A DNA stretch of 64,000 nucleotides from Pandoraea horticolens (GTDB lineage Bacteria > Pseudomonadota > Gammaproteobacteria > Burkholderiales > Burkholderiaceae), in the NCBI RefSeq assembly GCF_902459555.1, contig NZ_CABPSM010000006.1, positions 1 through 64,000 of the forward strand, in the 5' to 3' direction. Under the pieces are notes generated by a model. It had not been told where the DNA came from. It worked only from the letters and a program-made list of their open reading frames with translations, and searched no databases. Each line of letters starts with the position of its first letter. Position 1 is the first letter of the stretch. Positions 8,796 to 17,700 of the stretch are shown here, in pieces. The position numbers and the translations under genes were made by a program.

Positions 8796-9407
8796 ATGCG
8801 CTCGTTTGCCGCTCTGGACACCGATCCGACCATGAATCTTCCGCTCACACCGCCTGTCGCACCCGACGTGCTCACGCCGGCCTCGGCGGCGTCGCTGCCA
8901 CTCGCATGGCAAACGCTCGAAGCGGTGCCCGATCCGGAGATTCCGGTCGTGTCGATCCGGGAACTCGGCATTCTGCGCGATGTGCGCGTCGTCGCGAACG
9001 ACAGCGGCGACACGGCGTTCGAGATCGTGATTACACCGACGTACTCGGGCTGTCCGGCGATGCAGCAGATCGCCGAAGACATTGCCGCAGCCATGACGCG
9101 CGCGGGCCTCGGCCCGTGGCACGTCAAGACGGTGCTCGCACCCGCATGGACGACGGACTGGATCAGCCCCGAAGCCCGCGAGAAGCTGCGCAGCTACGGC
9201 ATTGCCCCGCCCACGGGCGCGCATGCCGTAGCCGCCGATGCCCCACGCAAGATCACGTTCTACGGCCGGCCGAAGGACGGCGTGCCGTGCCCGCATTGCG
9301 GCTCGGCCGACACCGAGGTCGTATCGGCCTTCGGCTCGACCGCTTGCAAAGCGCATTACCGTTGTCGCACGTGCCGCGAGCCGTTCGACTACTTCAAGCC
9401 CTATTGA
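8796..9407 (+). CDS. paaD: Phenylacetate epoxidase maturation protein PaaD
   Basis: 203 aa. The N-terminal part is a MIP18/SufT-like domain (EAVPDPEIPVVSIRELGIL), found in Fe-S or metal-centre assembly proteins. The C-terminus is a small zinc-ribbon-like module, CPHCGSADTEV followed by CKAHYRCRTC, ending FDYFKPY as in PaaD. PaaD is needed for an active epoxidase, probably for metal-site assembly, but is not part of the final complex. It starts 8 bases after paaC. An alternative ATG at 8832 would give 191 aa. I prefer 8796 because GGTAAG precedes it. Confidence 0.92.
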   Translation: MRSFAALDTDPTMNLPLTPPVAPDVLTPASAASLPLAWQTLEAVPDPEIPVVSIRELGILRDVRVVANDSGDTAFEIVITPTYSGCPAMQQIAEDIAAAMTRAGLGPWHVKTVLAPAWTTDWISPEAREKLRSYGIAPPTGAHAVAADAPRKITFYGRPKDGVPCPHCGSADTEVVSAFGSTACKAHYRCRTCREPFDYFKPY

Positions 9408-9492
9408 TTGACCCGACTGATCCCGCTTCGCGCATAGCGATGCCGACACTCCGCCCGTCGGCACCCGCAGCCGGGCGGCAAGGAAGCCCACG

Positions 9493-10581
9493 ATGACGAC
9501 CCCGCAATTCCACTCGCTGACCATCCGCGAAATCCGGCCCGAAACCGCCGACGCCATCTCCATCGCCTTCACGGTGCCAGACGCGTTGCGCGACGCCTAT
9601 CGTTTCACGCAAGGCCAGTTCCTCACGCTCAAGACCGAGATCGACGGCGAAGAAGCCCGTCGTTCCTACTCGATCTGCGTCGGGGTGCCCGAGTACGAAG
9701 CCACGGGTGAACTGCGCGTGGGCATCAAGCGCGTGCCGGGCGGCAAGTTCTCGAACTTCGCAAACGACCAGTTGAAACCGGGGCAGCAGATCGACGTCAT
9801 GACGCCGGATGGCCGCTTCTTCACGCGCTTGGCGGCAAACAACGCGAAACACTACGTCGGTTTCGCCGGCGGCTCGGGCATCACGCCGATGCTCGCGCTC
9901 ATCAAGACCACGCTGGCCGCCGAGCCCGACAGCCAGTTCACGCTGGTCTACGGCAACCGTTCGGTGCCCGCGATCATGTTCGCCGAAGCGCTCGAAGACC
10001 TGAAGAACACGTATCTGGGCCGTCTGCGCCTGTATCACGTGCTCTCGGACGAAGCGCAAGAAGTCGAGCTGTTCAACGGCTTGCTCGATCAGGACAAGTG
10101 CACCGCCTTCATCGAGACACTCATTCCGGCGTCGAGCATCGATGAAGCCTTCATCTGCGGCCCGGGCCCGATGATGGACGCCGCCGAAGCTGCGCTCGCC
10201 GCCGCCGGCGTCGCCAAGGAAAAGATTCACGTCGAGCGGTTCGGCGTGCCCTCGCCGCAAGCCGCAGCGAAGCCGGTCGTCATCACGGAAGATACGCCGA
10301 TGGCGGAACTGGTCGTGGTGATGGACGGCAAGGAACGTCGCCTGCGCCAGCCGTATGAAGGTCAGAGCATTCTGGATACGGGGCTGGCCGCCGGTCTGTC
10401 GCTGCCCTACGCCTGCAAGGGCGGTGTGTGCTGCACGTGCCGCGCGAAAGTGCTCGAGGGCGAAGTGGCGATGGACAAGAACTACACGCTGGAAGACTAC
10501 GAAGTCGAGCAGGGTTTCGTACTGACGTGTCAGGCACGTCCGCTCACGGAGCGCGTCGTGGTGAGCTACGACGAGCGTTGA
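9493..10581 (+). CDS. paaE: 1,2-phenylacetyl-CoA epoxidase, reductase subunit E
   Basis: NADPH-dependent reductase that feeds electrons to PaaA, 362 aa. The N-terminal ferredoxin-NADP reductase part shows the FAD motif RRSYSIC (about residue 55) and the nucleotide motif GGSGITPMLAL (about 130). The C-terminal plant-type [2Fe-2S] domain has Cys ligands in YACKGGVCCTCRAKV near residue 305 and a last Cys in VLTCQARP. It is the last of the five co-directional paa genes. Later pathway genes (paaF, paaG, paaZ, paaJ, paaK) are not in this window. Confidence 0.96.
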   Translation: MTTPQFHSLTIREIRPETADAISIAFTVPDALRDAYRFTQGQFLTLKTEIDGEEARRSYSICVGVPEYEATGELRVGIKRVPGGKFSNFANDQLKPGQQIDVMTPDGRFFTRLAANNAKHYVGFAGGSGITPMLALIKTTLAAEPDSQFTLVYGNRSVPAIMFAEALEDLKNTYLGRLRLYHVLSDEAQEVELFNGLLDQDKCTAFIETLIPASSIDEAFICGPGPMMDAAEAALAAAGVAKEKIHVERFGVPSPQAAAKPVVITEDTPMAELVVVMDGKERRLRQPYEGQSILDTGLAAGLSLPYACKGGVCCTCRAKVLEGEVAMDKNYTLEDYEVEQGFVLTCQARPLTERVVVSYDER

Positions 10582-10783
10582 GCCGGCGTCCAGCCTGCGC
10601 TGAACCGGCGCGCCGGAGCCGCCGCATCGACGGCTACGGCATGTCGAATGCGTGTTTGCCACGCCGTGCGAACGTCACGTCAACACGGCCGGAACATGCG
10701 TGAAATCCCGCCAATGCGCCGACGATTTCGGACATTACGGGGGCGTCAACCCGAGGGTGCGGGAATACCGTAAACTACCGGGC

Positions 10784-11572
10784 ATGAATACCATCCATGT
10801 CGTTTGTGGCGATATCGCCGCGCAGCAGTTGCGTGCGGCGATGGCGCTAGCGCATCGCGCCGACCCCGTGCTTGTCCTGCGTGACGATCTGGCCATTGGC
10901 CCGTTGCGGGAGGTCGACGAGAATGAGCGGCAGCGGGCCGCCTTCTGGCAACGCGTGCTGCCGTCTGCCGGCCGCGATTACGCCAGCGAGCTGCGTGAAG
11001 AGCTGGCATCGCTGCAACGTCTGGTGGAAGGCGACAACGCCGTGGTTTGCTGGCATGGCGACAGCGCGTCGGATCAACTCACGCTGCGACGCGCGGCATT
11101 CATGCTGCGCAACACGCCCGCCCGTCTGAACGAGGTCGTGCTGCGCGGCAGCGACTTGGCAACGCCCGGCACACCGCCCGCCGCAGAACGGCGTACCAGC
11201 GTCGGCATGTACGCGCCGGAAGTGCTGGCCGAACGCTTCGCGCGCATCGCCCCGATTTCGCTGTTGCGTATTGGCCGTCTGTCGCTGGAATGGCGGGCGC
11301 TCAAACAGGTGAACACGCAGGTGCGCCGCTGGATGCACAACACCTTCGAAGGCGCGACATTTGCCGAGATCGACGACCAGATTCTGGCCCGGGCACCCGT
11401 TGCCTGGACGCCGATGGCCACGTTCATCGGCGAGATGATGCCCCGCGTCGAAGGTTTTTTTGCGACCGACAGTTTTCTATTGTGGCGCTGCCGCGAACTC
11501 GGTGCAGCAGGCCGGCTCGCGTTGCGCGGCGACACCACGGCGCCCGCCGCGTGCGATCTACGACTGGAGTAA
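10784..11572 (+). CDS. DUF1835 / DUF3658 domain protein
   Basis: 262 aa of unknown function. The N-terminal half begins MNTIHVVCGDIAAQQLR and contains VLRDDLAIGPLR, the DUF1835 hallmark. The C-terminal half corresponds to DUF3658, with the acidic LARAP-like and WRC segments near the end. No catalytic residues can be assigned. It starts 202 bases after paaE, and its stop lies only 9 bases before the TetR regulator, so those two are probably co-transcribed. Proximity to the paa genes is not evidence of a role in phenylacetate use. Confidence 0.82.
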   Translation: MNTIHVVCGDIAAQQLRAAMALAHRADPVLVLRDDLAIGPLREVDENERQRAAFWQRVLPSAGRDYASELREELASLQRLVEGDNAVVCWHGDSASDQLTLRRAAFMLRNTPARLNEVVLRGSDLATPGTPPAAERRTSVGMYAPEVLAERFARIAPISLLRIGRLSLEWRALKQVNTQVRRWMHNTFEGATFAEIDDQILARAPVAWTPMATFIGEMMPRVEGFFATDSFLLWRCRELGAAGRLALRGDTTAPAACDLRLE

Positions 11573-11581
11573 CCCCCGTTT

Positions 11582-12238
11582 ATGGCACGTACCAAAGCGC
11601 CCGATCATGAATCGCAGCGCGAACAGATTCTCGACGTCGCCGCCGAGGCCTTCGCCCACGCGAGCTATCCGAGCACGTCGATGTCCGAGCTGGCCGCCGC
11701 ATGCGGCACATCCAAGGCCCGGCTGTATCACTACTACGCGAGCAAAGACGCCATTCTGTTCGATCTGCTCGAGCGCTATACCAAGCGCCTGATGTTGATC
11801 GTCACCGAGGTCGAGGCACTTGGACAACGCCGCGGGCTGTCCGAGCGCGACACGTTCCACGAACTGATCCGCGCGTTTCTCGACGAATACGAGACGTCGC
11901 AGACGCGCCATATCGCGCTGCTCAACGACGTCAAGTTCCTCAACGACGAGCAACGGGAGATCGTGCTCAACCGTCAGCGGGACGTGGTGGCCGCGTTTGC
12001 CCGTCAACTCTCGCGCGCGTTCCCCGACCGGGTCGCCAAGCACAATCAGACGGCGCTCACGATGATGCTGTTCGGCATGATCAACTGGACCTTCACATGG
12101 CTCAAACCCGGTGGCCGCATGCGGTACCGCGATTTCGCCAACGAAGTCATCGCGGTGCTTGAACACGGACTCGTCGCGCCGCTGCCGGGCGGTCTCGAAG
12201 CCGCCATCCCGGCCGCAGCTACGCCCTCACGCACCTAA
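11582..12238 (+). CDS. paaR: TetR-family regulator, probable phenylacetate repressor PaaR
   Basis: 218 aa. The N-terminal TetR DNA-binding domain is clear (residues about 12-60), with the recognition helix in STSMSELAAACGTSKARLYH. The ligand domain resembles the TetR_C paa-type regulators, with HIALLNDVKFLNDEQR. Proteins like this near betaproteobacterial paa genes repress them and respond to phenylacetyl-CoA. The perfect ACCGACCG/CGGTCGGT repeat in the paa promoter fits such a dimer. It is followed by a strong terminator. I infer the pairing of protein and site from context. Confidence 0.85.
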   Translation: MARTKAPDHESQREQILDVAAEAFAHASYPSTSMSELAAACGTSKARLYHYYASKDAILFDLLERYTKRLMLIVTEVEALGQRRGLSERDTFHELIRAFLDEYETSQTRHIALLNDVKFLNDEQREIVLNRQRDVVAAFARQLSRAFPDRVAKHNQTALTMMLFGMINWTFTWLKPGGRMRYRDFANEVIAVLEHGLVAPLPGGLEAAIPAAATPSRT

Positions 12239-12258
12239 AGAAGCGAGTAATCACTAAC

Positions 12259-12286
12259 AAAAAAGGGCGATAAATCGCCCTTTTTT
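12259..12286 (+). terminator. Rho-independent terminator after paaR
   Basis: A 6-bp stem, GGGCGA (12265-12270) and TCGCCC (12275-12280), with loop TAAA, is extended by A-T pairs and followed by six T. It ends the paaR transcript. Confidence 0.9.
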
Positions 12287-12469
12287 GTTGCCTCGCAACA
12301 ACCTCTCATCGAGGACGACATCGAGAAAAGACGCCATTCTTCAGTGACTTAGGTGTTTCCCTCCACGGCAGGCATTTATTTCATAGGGTTTTTACCTACT
12401 CGATCAGGTATAATTCTTTTGCGTCGCACAATTCAGTACACGCACTAAAGAATACCCAAGGATTACGCC

Positions 12470-13126
12470 ATGACTGCCCCGAACCCCACGCCCGAAGTCG
12501 CCCGCGCGACGATTGCCGCCAACGAGCGGTCGAGCGTGATGATTCGTGAGCTGACGTCCGGCGACATCCACCGACTCCAGCGCCACTTTCTGGCGCTCGG
12601 CGAAGAAGATCGCCTGCTGCGCTTCGGTCAGGCCGTCACCGACGATGTGATTACTCGCTACGTCGCCAGCCTCGATTTCTCGCGTGACAGCGTATTTGGT
12701 GTCTACGACGATAATCTCGCGCTTGTGGCTGTTGCCCACGTCGCCCAACTGCCGGAAGGCAAGAACGGCCGCGTCGCAGAGTTTGGCGTCTCGGTGCTCG
12801 AATCGGCCCGTGGCCGTGGCATCGGCTCATGTCTGTTCGAGCGCGCCGCCATCCATTGCCGTAACAAGCGCGTCGACACGCTGTATATGCACTGCCTCTC
12901 GCGCAACGCCCGCATGATGCGCATTGCGAAGAAGGCCGGCATGGAGATCAACTTCGCTTACGGCGAAGCCGACGGCTATTTGAGCCTGCCGCCGGCCGAC
13001 ACGCAGTCGATGCTCTCGGAAATGATGCAGGATCAGGTCGCCGCCTTCGATTACGCGGTCAAGCGTCAGCTTCGCAACGCCCGCCGCCTGTTCGGTGCAC
13101 TCCTGCCGAACGAGCGTGCTGCCTGA
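12470..13126 (+). CDS. GNAT-family N-acetyltransferase
   Basis: 218 aa. The acetyl-CoA-binding motif A is visible as ESARGRGIGSCLFERA near residue 110, preceded by the beta-strand VAEFGVSV. The C-terminal region after residue 165 is mostly helical and not part of the core fold. The acceptor substrate is unknown. Upstream, TATAAT at 12409-12414 is a plausible -10, but no good -35 is present. The gene is monocistronic, flanked by terminators at 12259-12286 and 13149-13180. Confidence 0.87.
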   Translation: MTAPNPTPEVARATIAANERSSVMIRELTSGDIHRLQRHFLALGEEDRLLRFGQAVTDDVITRYVASLDFSRDSVFGVYDDNLALVAVAHVAQLPEGKNGRVAEFGVSVLESARGRGIGSCLFERAAIHCRNKRVDTLYMHCLSRNARMMRIAKKAGMEINFAYGEADGYLSLPPADTQSMLSEMMQDQVAAFDYAVKRQLRNARRLFGALLPNERAA

Positions 13127-13148
13127 CCGACACGTCAGCCGTCCCGCA

Positions 13149-13180
13149 AAAAAAACCCGGTCGATTGGCCGGGTTTTTTT
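13149..13180. terminator. Bidirectional terminator between convergent genes
   Basis: The stem CCCGGTC/GGCCGGG (one G-T pair) with loop GATT is flanked by A runs on the left and seven T on the right. It can end the GNAT transcript rightward and the Lrp transcript leftward. Confidence 0.88.
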
Positions 13181-13210
13181 GTCTTCGTCACAATGACGAC
13201 ATTTACCGAG

Positions 13211-13699
13211 CTACGGCAGCGGCAGCGCCGTCGTCTCCTTGAGCTGATCGAGCACGAAGCTCGTTTTGACGTCGACGACGCTCGGGTGCACGATCAGTTG
13301 CGTCTGCATGAATTGTGAGAAGTGCGCCATGTCGCGCACATGCACGCGCAACAAATAGTCCATGTCGCCGGCCATCGCGTAGCAGCCGACGACTTCCGTC
13401 CAGGTCTCGACCACGCGGCGGAAGTGCTCGATGACCGAGCCGCCCTCCCCGTCACCGGGATGCCGCTTGTCGAGCCGTACGTTGACGTAGGCGAGCAGGC
13501 CGAGGCCGAGTCGCGTTGGCTCGAGCAGCGCAACGTAGCCGCGAATGACACCGGCCTCCTCCAGACGCCGGATGCGCCGCAAGCAGGGACTTGGGGACAG
13601 CCTGACCTGCTCGGCAATTTCGAGATTGGACAGCCGGCCGTTGCTTTGCAACAGGGCGAGGATCCGGCGATCGATCTTGTCCAGTTCCAGTTTCGACAT
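13211..13699 (-). CDS. Lrp/AsnC-family transcriptional regulator
   Basis: 162 aa. An N-terminal winged helix-turn-helix (LDKIDRRILALLQSNGRLS, then LEIAEQVRLSPSPCLRRIRR) is followed by a RAM/AsnC effector domain (from about residue 70, with VVGCYAMAGDMDYLLRV). Such proteins sense amino acids and often control amino-acid catabolism or export. The ATG at 13699 follows the ribosome-binding site GGGGAG at 13703-13708. An earlier in-frame ATG at 13711 would place that site inside the gene. The nearest possible target is the indolepyruvate oxidoreductase, but nothing in the sequence proves it. Confidence 0.92.
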   Translation of the reverse strand: MSKLELDKIDRRILALLQSNGRLSNLEIAEQVRLSPSPCLRRIRRLEEAGVIRGYVALLEPTRLGLGLLAYVNVRLDKRHPGDGEGGSVIEHFRRVVETWTEVVGCYAMAGDMDYLLRVHVRDMAHFSQFMQTQLIVHPSVVDVKTSFVLDQLKETTALPLP

Positions 13700-13825
13700 T
13701 TTTCTCCCCATTATTGGTATATATGCGCAATATTATTGCGCAGTAATTTTATTTTCAGGAAGACGTCGCCCCGGCAAGACGATTACGGAACATTACAGTC
13801 CCGTTCTGAAGCATCACAGACAAAG

Positions 13826-13855
13826 AAAAAGGCGCCAACCTGATCAGGCGGCGCC
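13826..13855 (-). terminator. Terminator of the small secreted-protein gene
   Basis: GGCGCC (13831-13836) and GGCGCC (13850-13855) enclose the palindrome CCTGATCAGG (13839-13848), forming a long stem. On the minus strand a T-rich run follows at 13826-13830. It separates the 69-residue gene from the Lrp gene. Confidence 0.75.
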
Positions 13856-13913
13856 CCGGTGGGTCGAAGCGTGTCGCCGATGCGGCAACGCACTCAGCAT
13901 GGATCGGGCCGCA

Positions 13914-14123
13914 TTAGCGGCGCTGGAATTCTCGCGGATCGATCGTGCGCTGGTCGAGCGGGCCTTCGTAACGCTGCGGCTGTTGCGTGGTTCGCTGCTG
14001 CGTAGTGGGGGTAGGTTCGGCCGTTTTGTCGCGCGCCATTTCATCAGCGCGAGCAACGCTCACTTCCAGGGTCAGAAACGAAGCGGAAACCAACAGGAAT
14101 TTCGCAATGTTTCGTTGATTCAC
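13914..14123 (-). CDS. Small exported protein of unknown function
   Basis: 69 aa. A signal peptide is evident (positively charged MNQRNIAK, then hydrophobic FLLVSASFLTLEV, cleavage likely after VARA at about residue 26). The mature part is about 43 residues, hydrophilic, rich in Thr, Gln and Arg, and ends DPREFQRR. It starts at GTG (14123), supported by AAGGAG at 14129-14134 five bases upstream, and has its own terminator. That combination makes it a real gene despite its size. The periplasmic role is unknown. Confidence 0.65.
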   Translation of the reverse strand: MNQRNIAKFLLVSASFLTLEVSVARADEMARDKTAEPTPTTQQRTTQQPQRYEGPLDQRTIDPREFQRR

Positions 14124-14720
14124 AGTGACTCCTTCTTGCGTATCGCTATATTGCTAGGCGCACTGACTGTGCGCTAAGAACGTACCCAACGTGTCGGGTA
14201 AAGCGTTAGTGGGCATTCTGCCCGGTCTGTTCCCGCTGCCCCCGAACCGTTACACGTTGTTACCCCCATGTCAGAAGACACCGACAAACGCACGGTTGCC
14301 GACATAATCGCGACACAATGCCGCCATTTTGAGGCGAAATCCGAAAGCGGTCATGCGTCTCGATGTCGCACCCGCAGGCGATACAAGGGGGCAAAGACAG
14401 AAACGACAGACGAGGGTTTACGCCATCCATCTGACGTTTACGTAAACGTCATAATCCTCGTTATACTGCCCCCGATCGGTCATCTATGAAACGTCACCCT
14501 ACCCGTCAGGCACCGCCCTGACACCGGTGCTAACATAAGTTCGACTGGCATCAGTATCACGATAAAAGGCCCCGCTCGACGGGTGATCTCACGCAAGTGA
14601 ACACCTGGGTAAAGCGATATTCAGAGGCCGGCATTCACCGCTGCCGTCCTGCTTCACGAGAGCGGGAGGGGCAGGAAGTTTTGGCGATCCCAAAATCAGT
14701 GAGAGTGAGGAGCACACCCC
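14124..14720. other. Long divergent intergenic region before the indolepyruvate oxidoreductase
   Basis: About 600 bases lie between the small secreted-protein gene and the oxidoreductase. The region holds the ribosome-binding site of the small gene, a perfect 20-bp palindrome at 14432-14451, possible -10 elements CATAAT (14450-14455) and TATACT (14462-14467), and then about 250 bases of apparent leader. An open frame of 73 codons at 14268-14489 runs through the palindrome and has no ribosome-binding site, so I do not call it. Confidence 0.5.
14432..14451. promoter_or_regulatory. Perfect 20-bp palindromic operator candidate
   Basis: TGACGTTTACGTAAACGTCA reads identically on both strands. Repeats of ACGTTTACGT type have been attributed to LiuR (MerR family) regulators of branched-chain amino-acid and related acyl-CoA catabolism in proteobacteria. 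The resemblance is from memory and unverified. It overlaps or abuts two possible -10 elements and lies 270 bases before the indolepyruvate oxidoreductase start. Confidence 0.6.
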
Positions 14721-17700
14721 ATGAACGCCCCCGTCAACCCGAGTTTGCTGGCCGCGCTAGAATCGGTCACGCTCGACGACAAGTACACGCTCGAGCGCGG
14801 TCGCGCTTACATGAGCGGCATCCAGGCTTTGGTCCGGCTACCGATGTTGCAGCAGGCGCGCGATGCCGCCGCCGGGCTCAACACCGCAGGTTACATTTCG
14901 GGCTATCGCGGTTCACCGCTCGGTGGTCTGGATCTGTCGCTATGGAAAGCGAAACAGCACCTCGCGAGCCATAACATCGTCTTCCAGCCCGGCCTGAACG
15001 AAGACCTTGCCGCCACTGCCGTGTGGGGCTCCCAGCAGGTCAATCTGTACCCTGCCAAGTTCGACGGCGTGTTCGCCATGTGGTACGGCAAAGGCCCCGG
15101 CGTCGACCGCTCCATGGACGTGCTCAAGCACGGCAACTCGGCGGGCACGTCGAAGCATGGCGGCGTGCTGGTGCTCGCAGGCGACGACCACGCCGCCAAA
15201 TCCTCCACCCTCGCGCATCAATCCGAACACGACTTCAAGGCGGCCGGCATTCCTGTGTTGTATCCGTCGAACGTTCAGGAGTATCTCGACTACGGTCTGC
15301 ATGGCTGGGCAATGAGCCGCTACTCCGGCCTGTGGGTCGCGATGAAATGCGTGACGGACGTGGTCGAGTCGTCAGCCTCGGTGATGATCGATCCGCACAA
15401 CGTCGACATCCATCTGCCGAACGACTTCATCATGCCGCCCGACGGCCTGAACATCCGCTGGCCCGACCCGCCGCTGGTGCAGGAAGCGCGTCTGCTCGAC
15501 TACAAGTGGTATGCGGGGCTTGCCTACGTGCGCGCCAACAAGCTCGACCGCGTGATGATCGATTCGCCCCACGCGCGCTTCGGCATCATGACCGGCGGCA
15601 AGGCGTACCTCGACGTGTGTCAGGCGCTCGCCGACCTGGGGCTGGACGAAGCCACGTGCCAGCGCATCGGCATTCGGCTGTACAAAGTGGGTTGCGTGTG
15701 GCCGCTCGAAGCGCAGGGTGCGCGCGCGTTCGCGCAAGGCCTGCAAGAGATTCTAGTCGTCGAGGAAAAGCGTCAGATCCTCGAATACGCGATCAAGGAA
15801 GAGCTATACAACTGGCGCGACGACGTGCGTCCGCGCGTGTACGGCAAGTTCGACGAAAAGGACGGCGCCGGTGGCGAATGGTCCGTGCCGATGGCCAATT
15901 GGCTGCTGCCCGCGCACTACGAACTCTCGCCCGCGCTGATCGCCAAGGCGATTGCCACGCGTCTTGAGAAGTTCGAGCTGCCGAGCGACGTGCGCGAGCG
16001 CATCGCTACACGTCTGCGCGTGATCGAGGCAAAGGAGCAAGCGCTCGCCAAGCCGCGCGTCGCAGTCGAACGCAAGCCGTGGTTCTGCTCGGGCTGCCCG
16101 CACAATACGTCGACCAATGTGCCAGAAGGGTCGCGCGCCATCGCCGGCATCGGGTGTCACTACATGACCGTGTGGATGGATCGCCGCACCGACACCTTCT
16201 CGCAAATGGGCGGCGAAGGTGTGCCCTGGATCGGGCAGGCGCCGTTCTCGTGCGACGAACACATTTTCGCCAACCTCGGCGACGGTACGTACTTCCACTC
16301 GGGGCTGCTCGCCATTCGCGCGGCGATCTCGTCGAAGGTCAACATCACCTACAAGATTCTGTACAACGATGCGGTCGCCATGACCGGCGGCCAACCCGTC
16401 GACGGCACACTCTCCGTGCCGCAGATCGTGGCGCAGGTCGATGCCGAAGGCGCAGCGAAGATCGTCATCGTGACCGACGAACCCGAAAAGTACGACGGCG
16501 TGAAGCTCGTTGGCGACGCCCCCGTCTATCACCGCGACGAACTGGATCGCGTGCAACGCGAGCTGCGGCTGGTCAAGGGCACGTCGATCCTGATCTACGA
16601 CCAGACTTGCGCCACCGAGAAACGCCGCCGCCGCAAACGCGGTGCGTACCCCGATCCGGCAAAGCGTGTGGTCATCAACGAAGCCGTTTGCGAAGGTTGC
16701 GGCGATTGCTCCGTGAAGTCGAACTGCCTGTCGGTGGAGCCGCTGGAAACGGAATTCGGCACGAAGCGTCAGATCAACCAGTCGACCTGCAACAAGGACT
16801 ATTCGTGCCTGAACGGCTTCTGCCCGAGCTTCGTGACGGTCGAAGGCGGTCAACTGCGCAAGCCCAAGACAGCACAGGTCGACAGCAGCGGTCTGCCACC
16901 GCTGCCTGAACCGGCGGTGCCGGCGATCTCGCGTCCGTACGGCATTCTCGTGACGGGCGTGGGCGGCACCGGCGTGGTGACCATCGGCGGCCTGCTCGGC
17001 ATGGCGGCGCATCTGGAAAACAAGGGCGTCACAACGCTCGATGTGACCGGCCTCGCGCAGAAGGGCGGCGCGGTGACGAGCCACGTGCAGATCGCGCTGC
17101 AACCGGAAGACATTCACGCCACACGTATCGCCATGGGCGACGCCCGCGTGGTGATCGGGTGCGACGCCATCACGACGGCGAGCGACGATACGCTCTCGCG
17201 CGTGCAGCACGGCGTGACGAACATCGTGGTCAACAGTGCACACACACCGACGGCCGAGTTCATCCGCAATCCGAACTGGCAGTTCCCCGGCGCGAGCACG
17301 GAGAACGATATCCGCGCGGCGGCCGGTGACAGCGTCGACTTCGTCGATGCGAATCACCTCTCGCTGCGTCTGCTCGGCGACACCATCTACACAAACCCGT
17401 TCGTGCTCGGGTACGCATGGCAAAAGGGATGGGTGCCGCTCTCGCACGCCGCCCTCATGCGCGCTATCGAACTGAACGGTGTGGCGATCGAGAAGAACAA
17501 GCAAGCGTTCGAGTGGGGCCGTCGCGCCGCGCACGATCTAGCGTCCGTGCGTCGGCTGGCGCAGCAGAACGAGGCGCCGGAGTCGTCTGCCGCTGGCGGC
17601 AAGCTGATCACGCTGCATACGCCGCGCGCGCTGGATATGCTGATCCAACGCCGTTACGACCAGTTGGTGGCGTATCAGGATCGCGCTTATGCAGAACGCT

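Noticed and set aside
14268-14489. Possible 73-codon gene in the leader of the indolepyruvate oxidoreductase
   Set aside because: It lacks a ribosome-binding site, runs through the palindromic operator and has no recognisable features.
15804-17534. Minus-strand open frame of 576 codons opposite the indolepyruvate oxidoreductase
   Set aside because: The composition is that of an antisense frame and there is no domain. The plus strand carries the Fe-S and TPP motifs.
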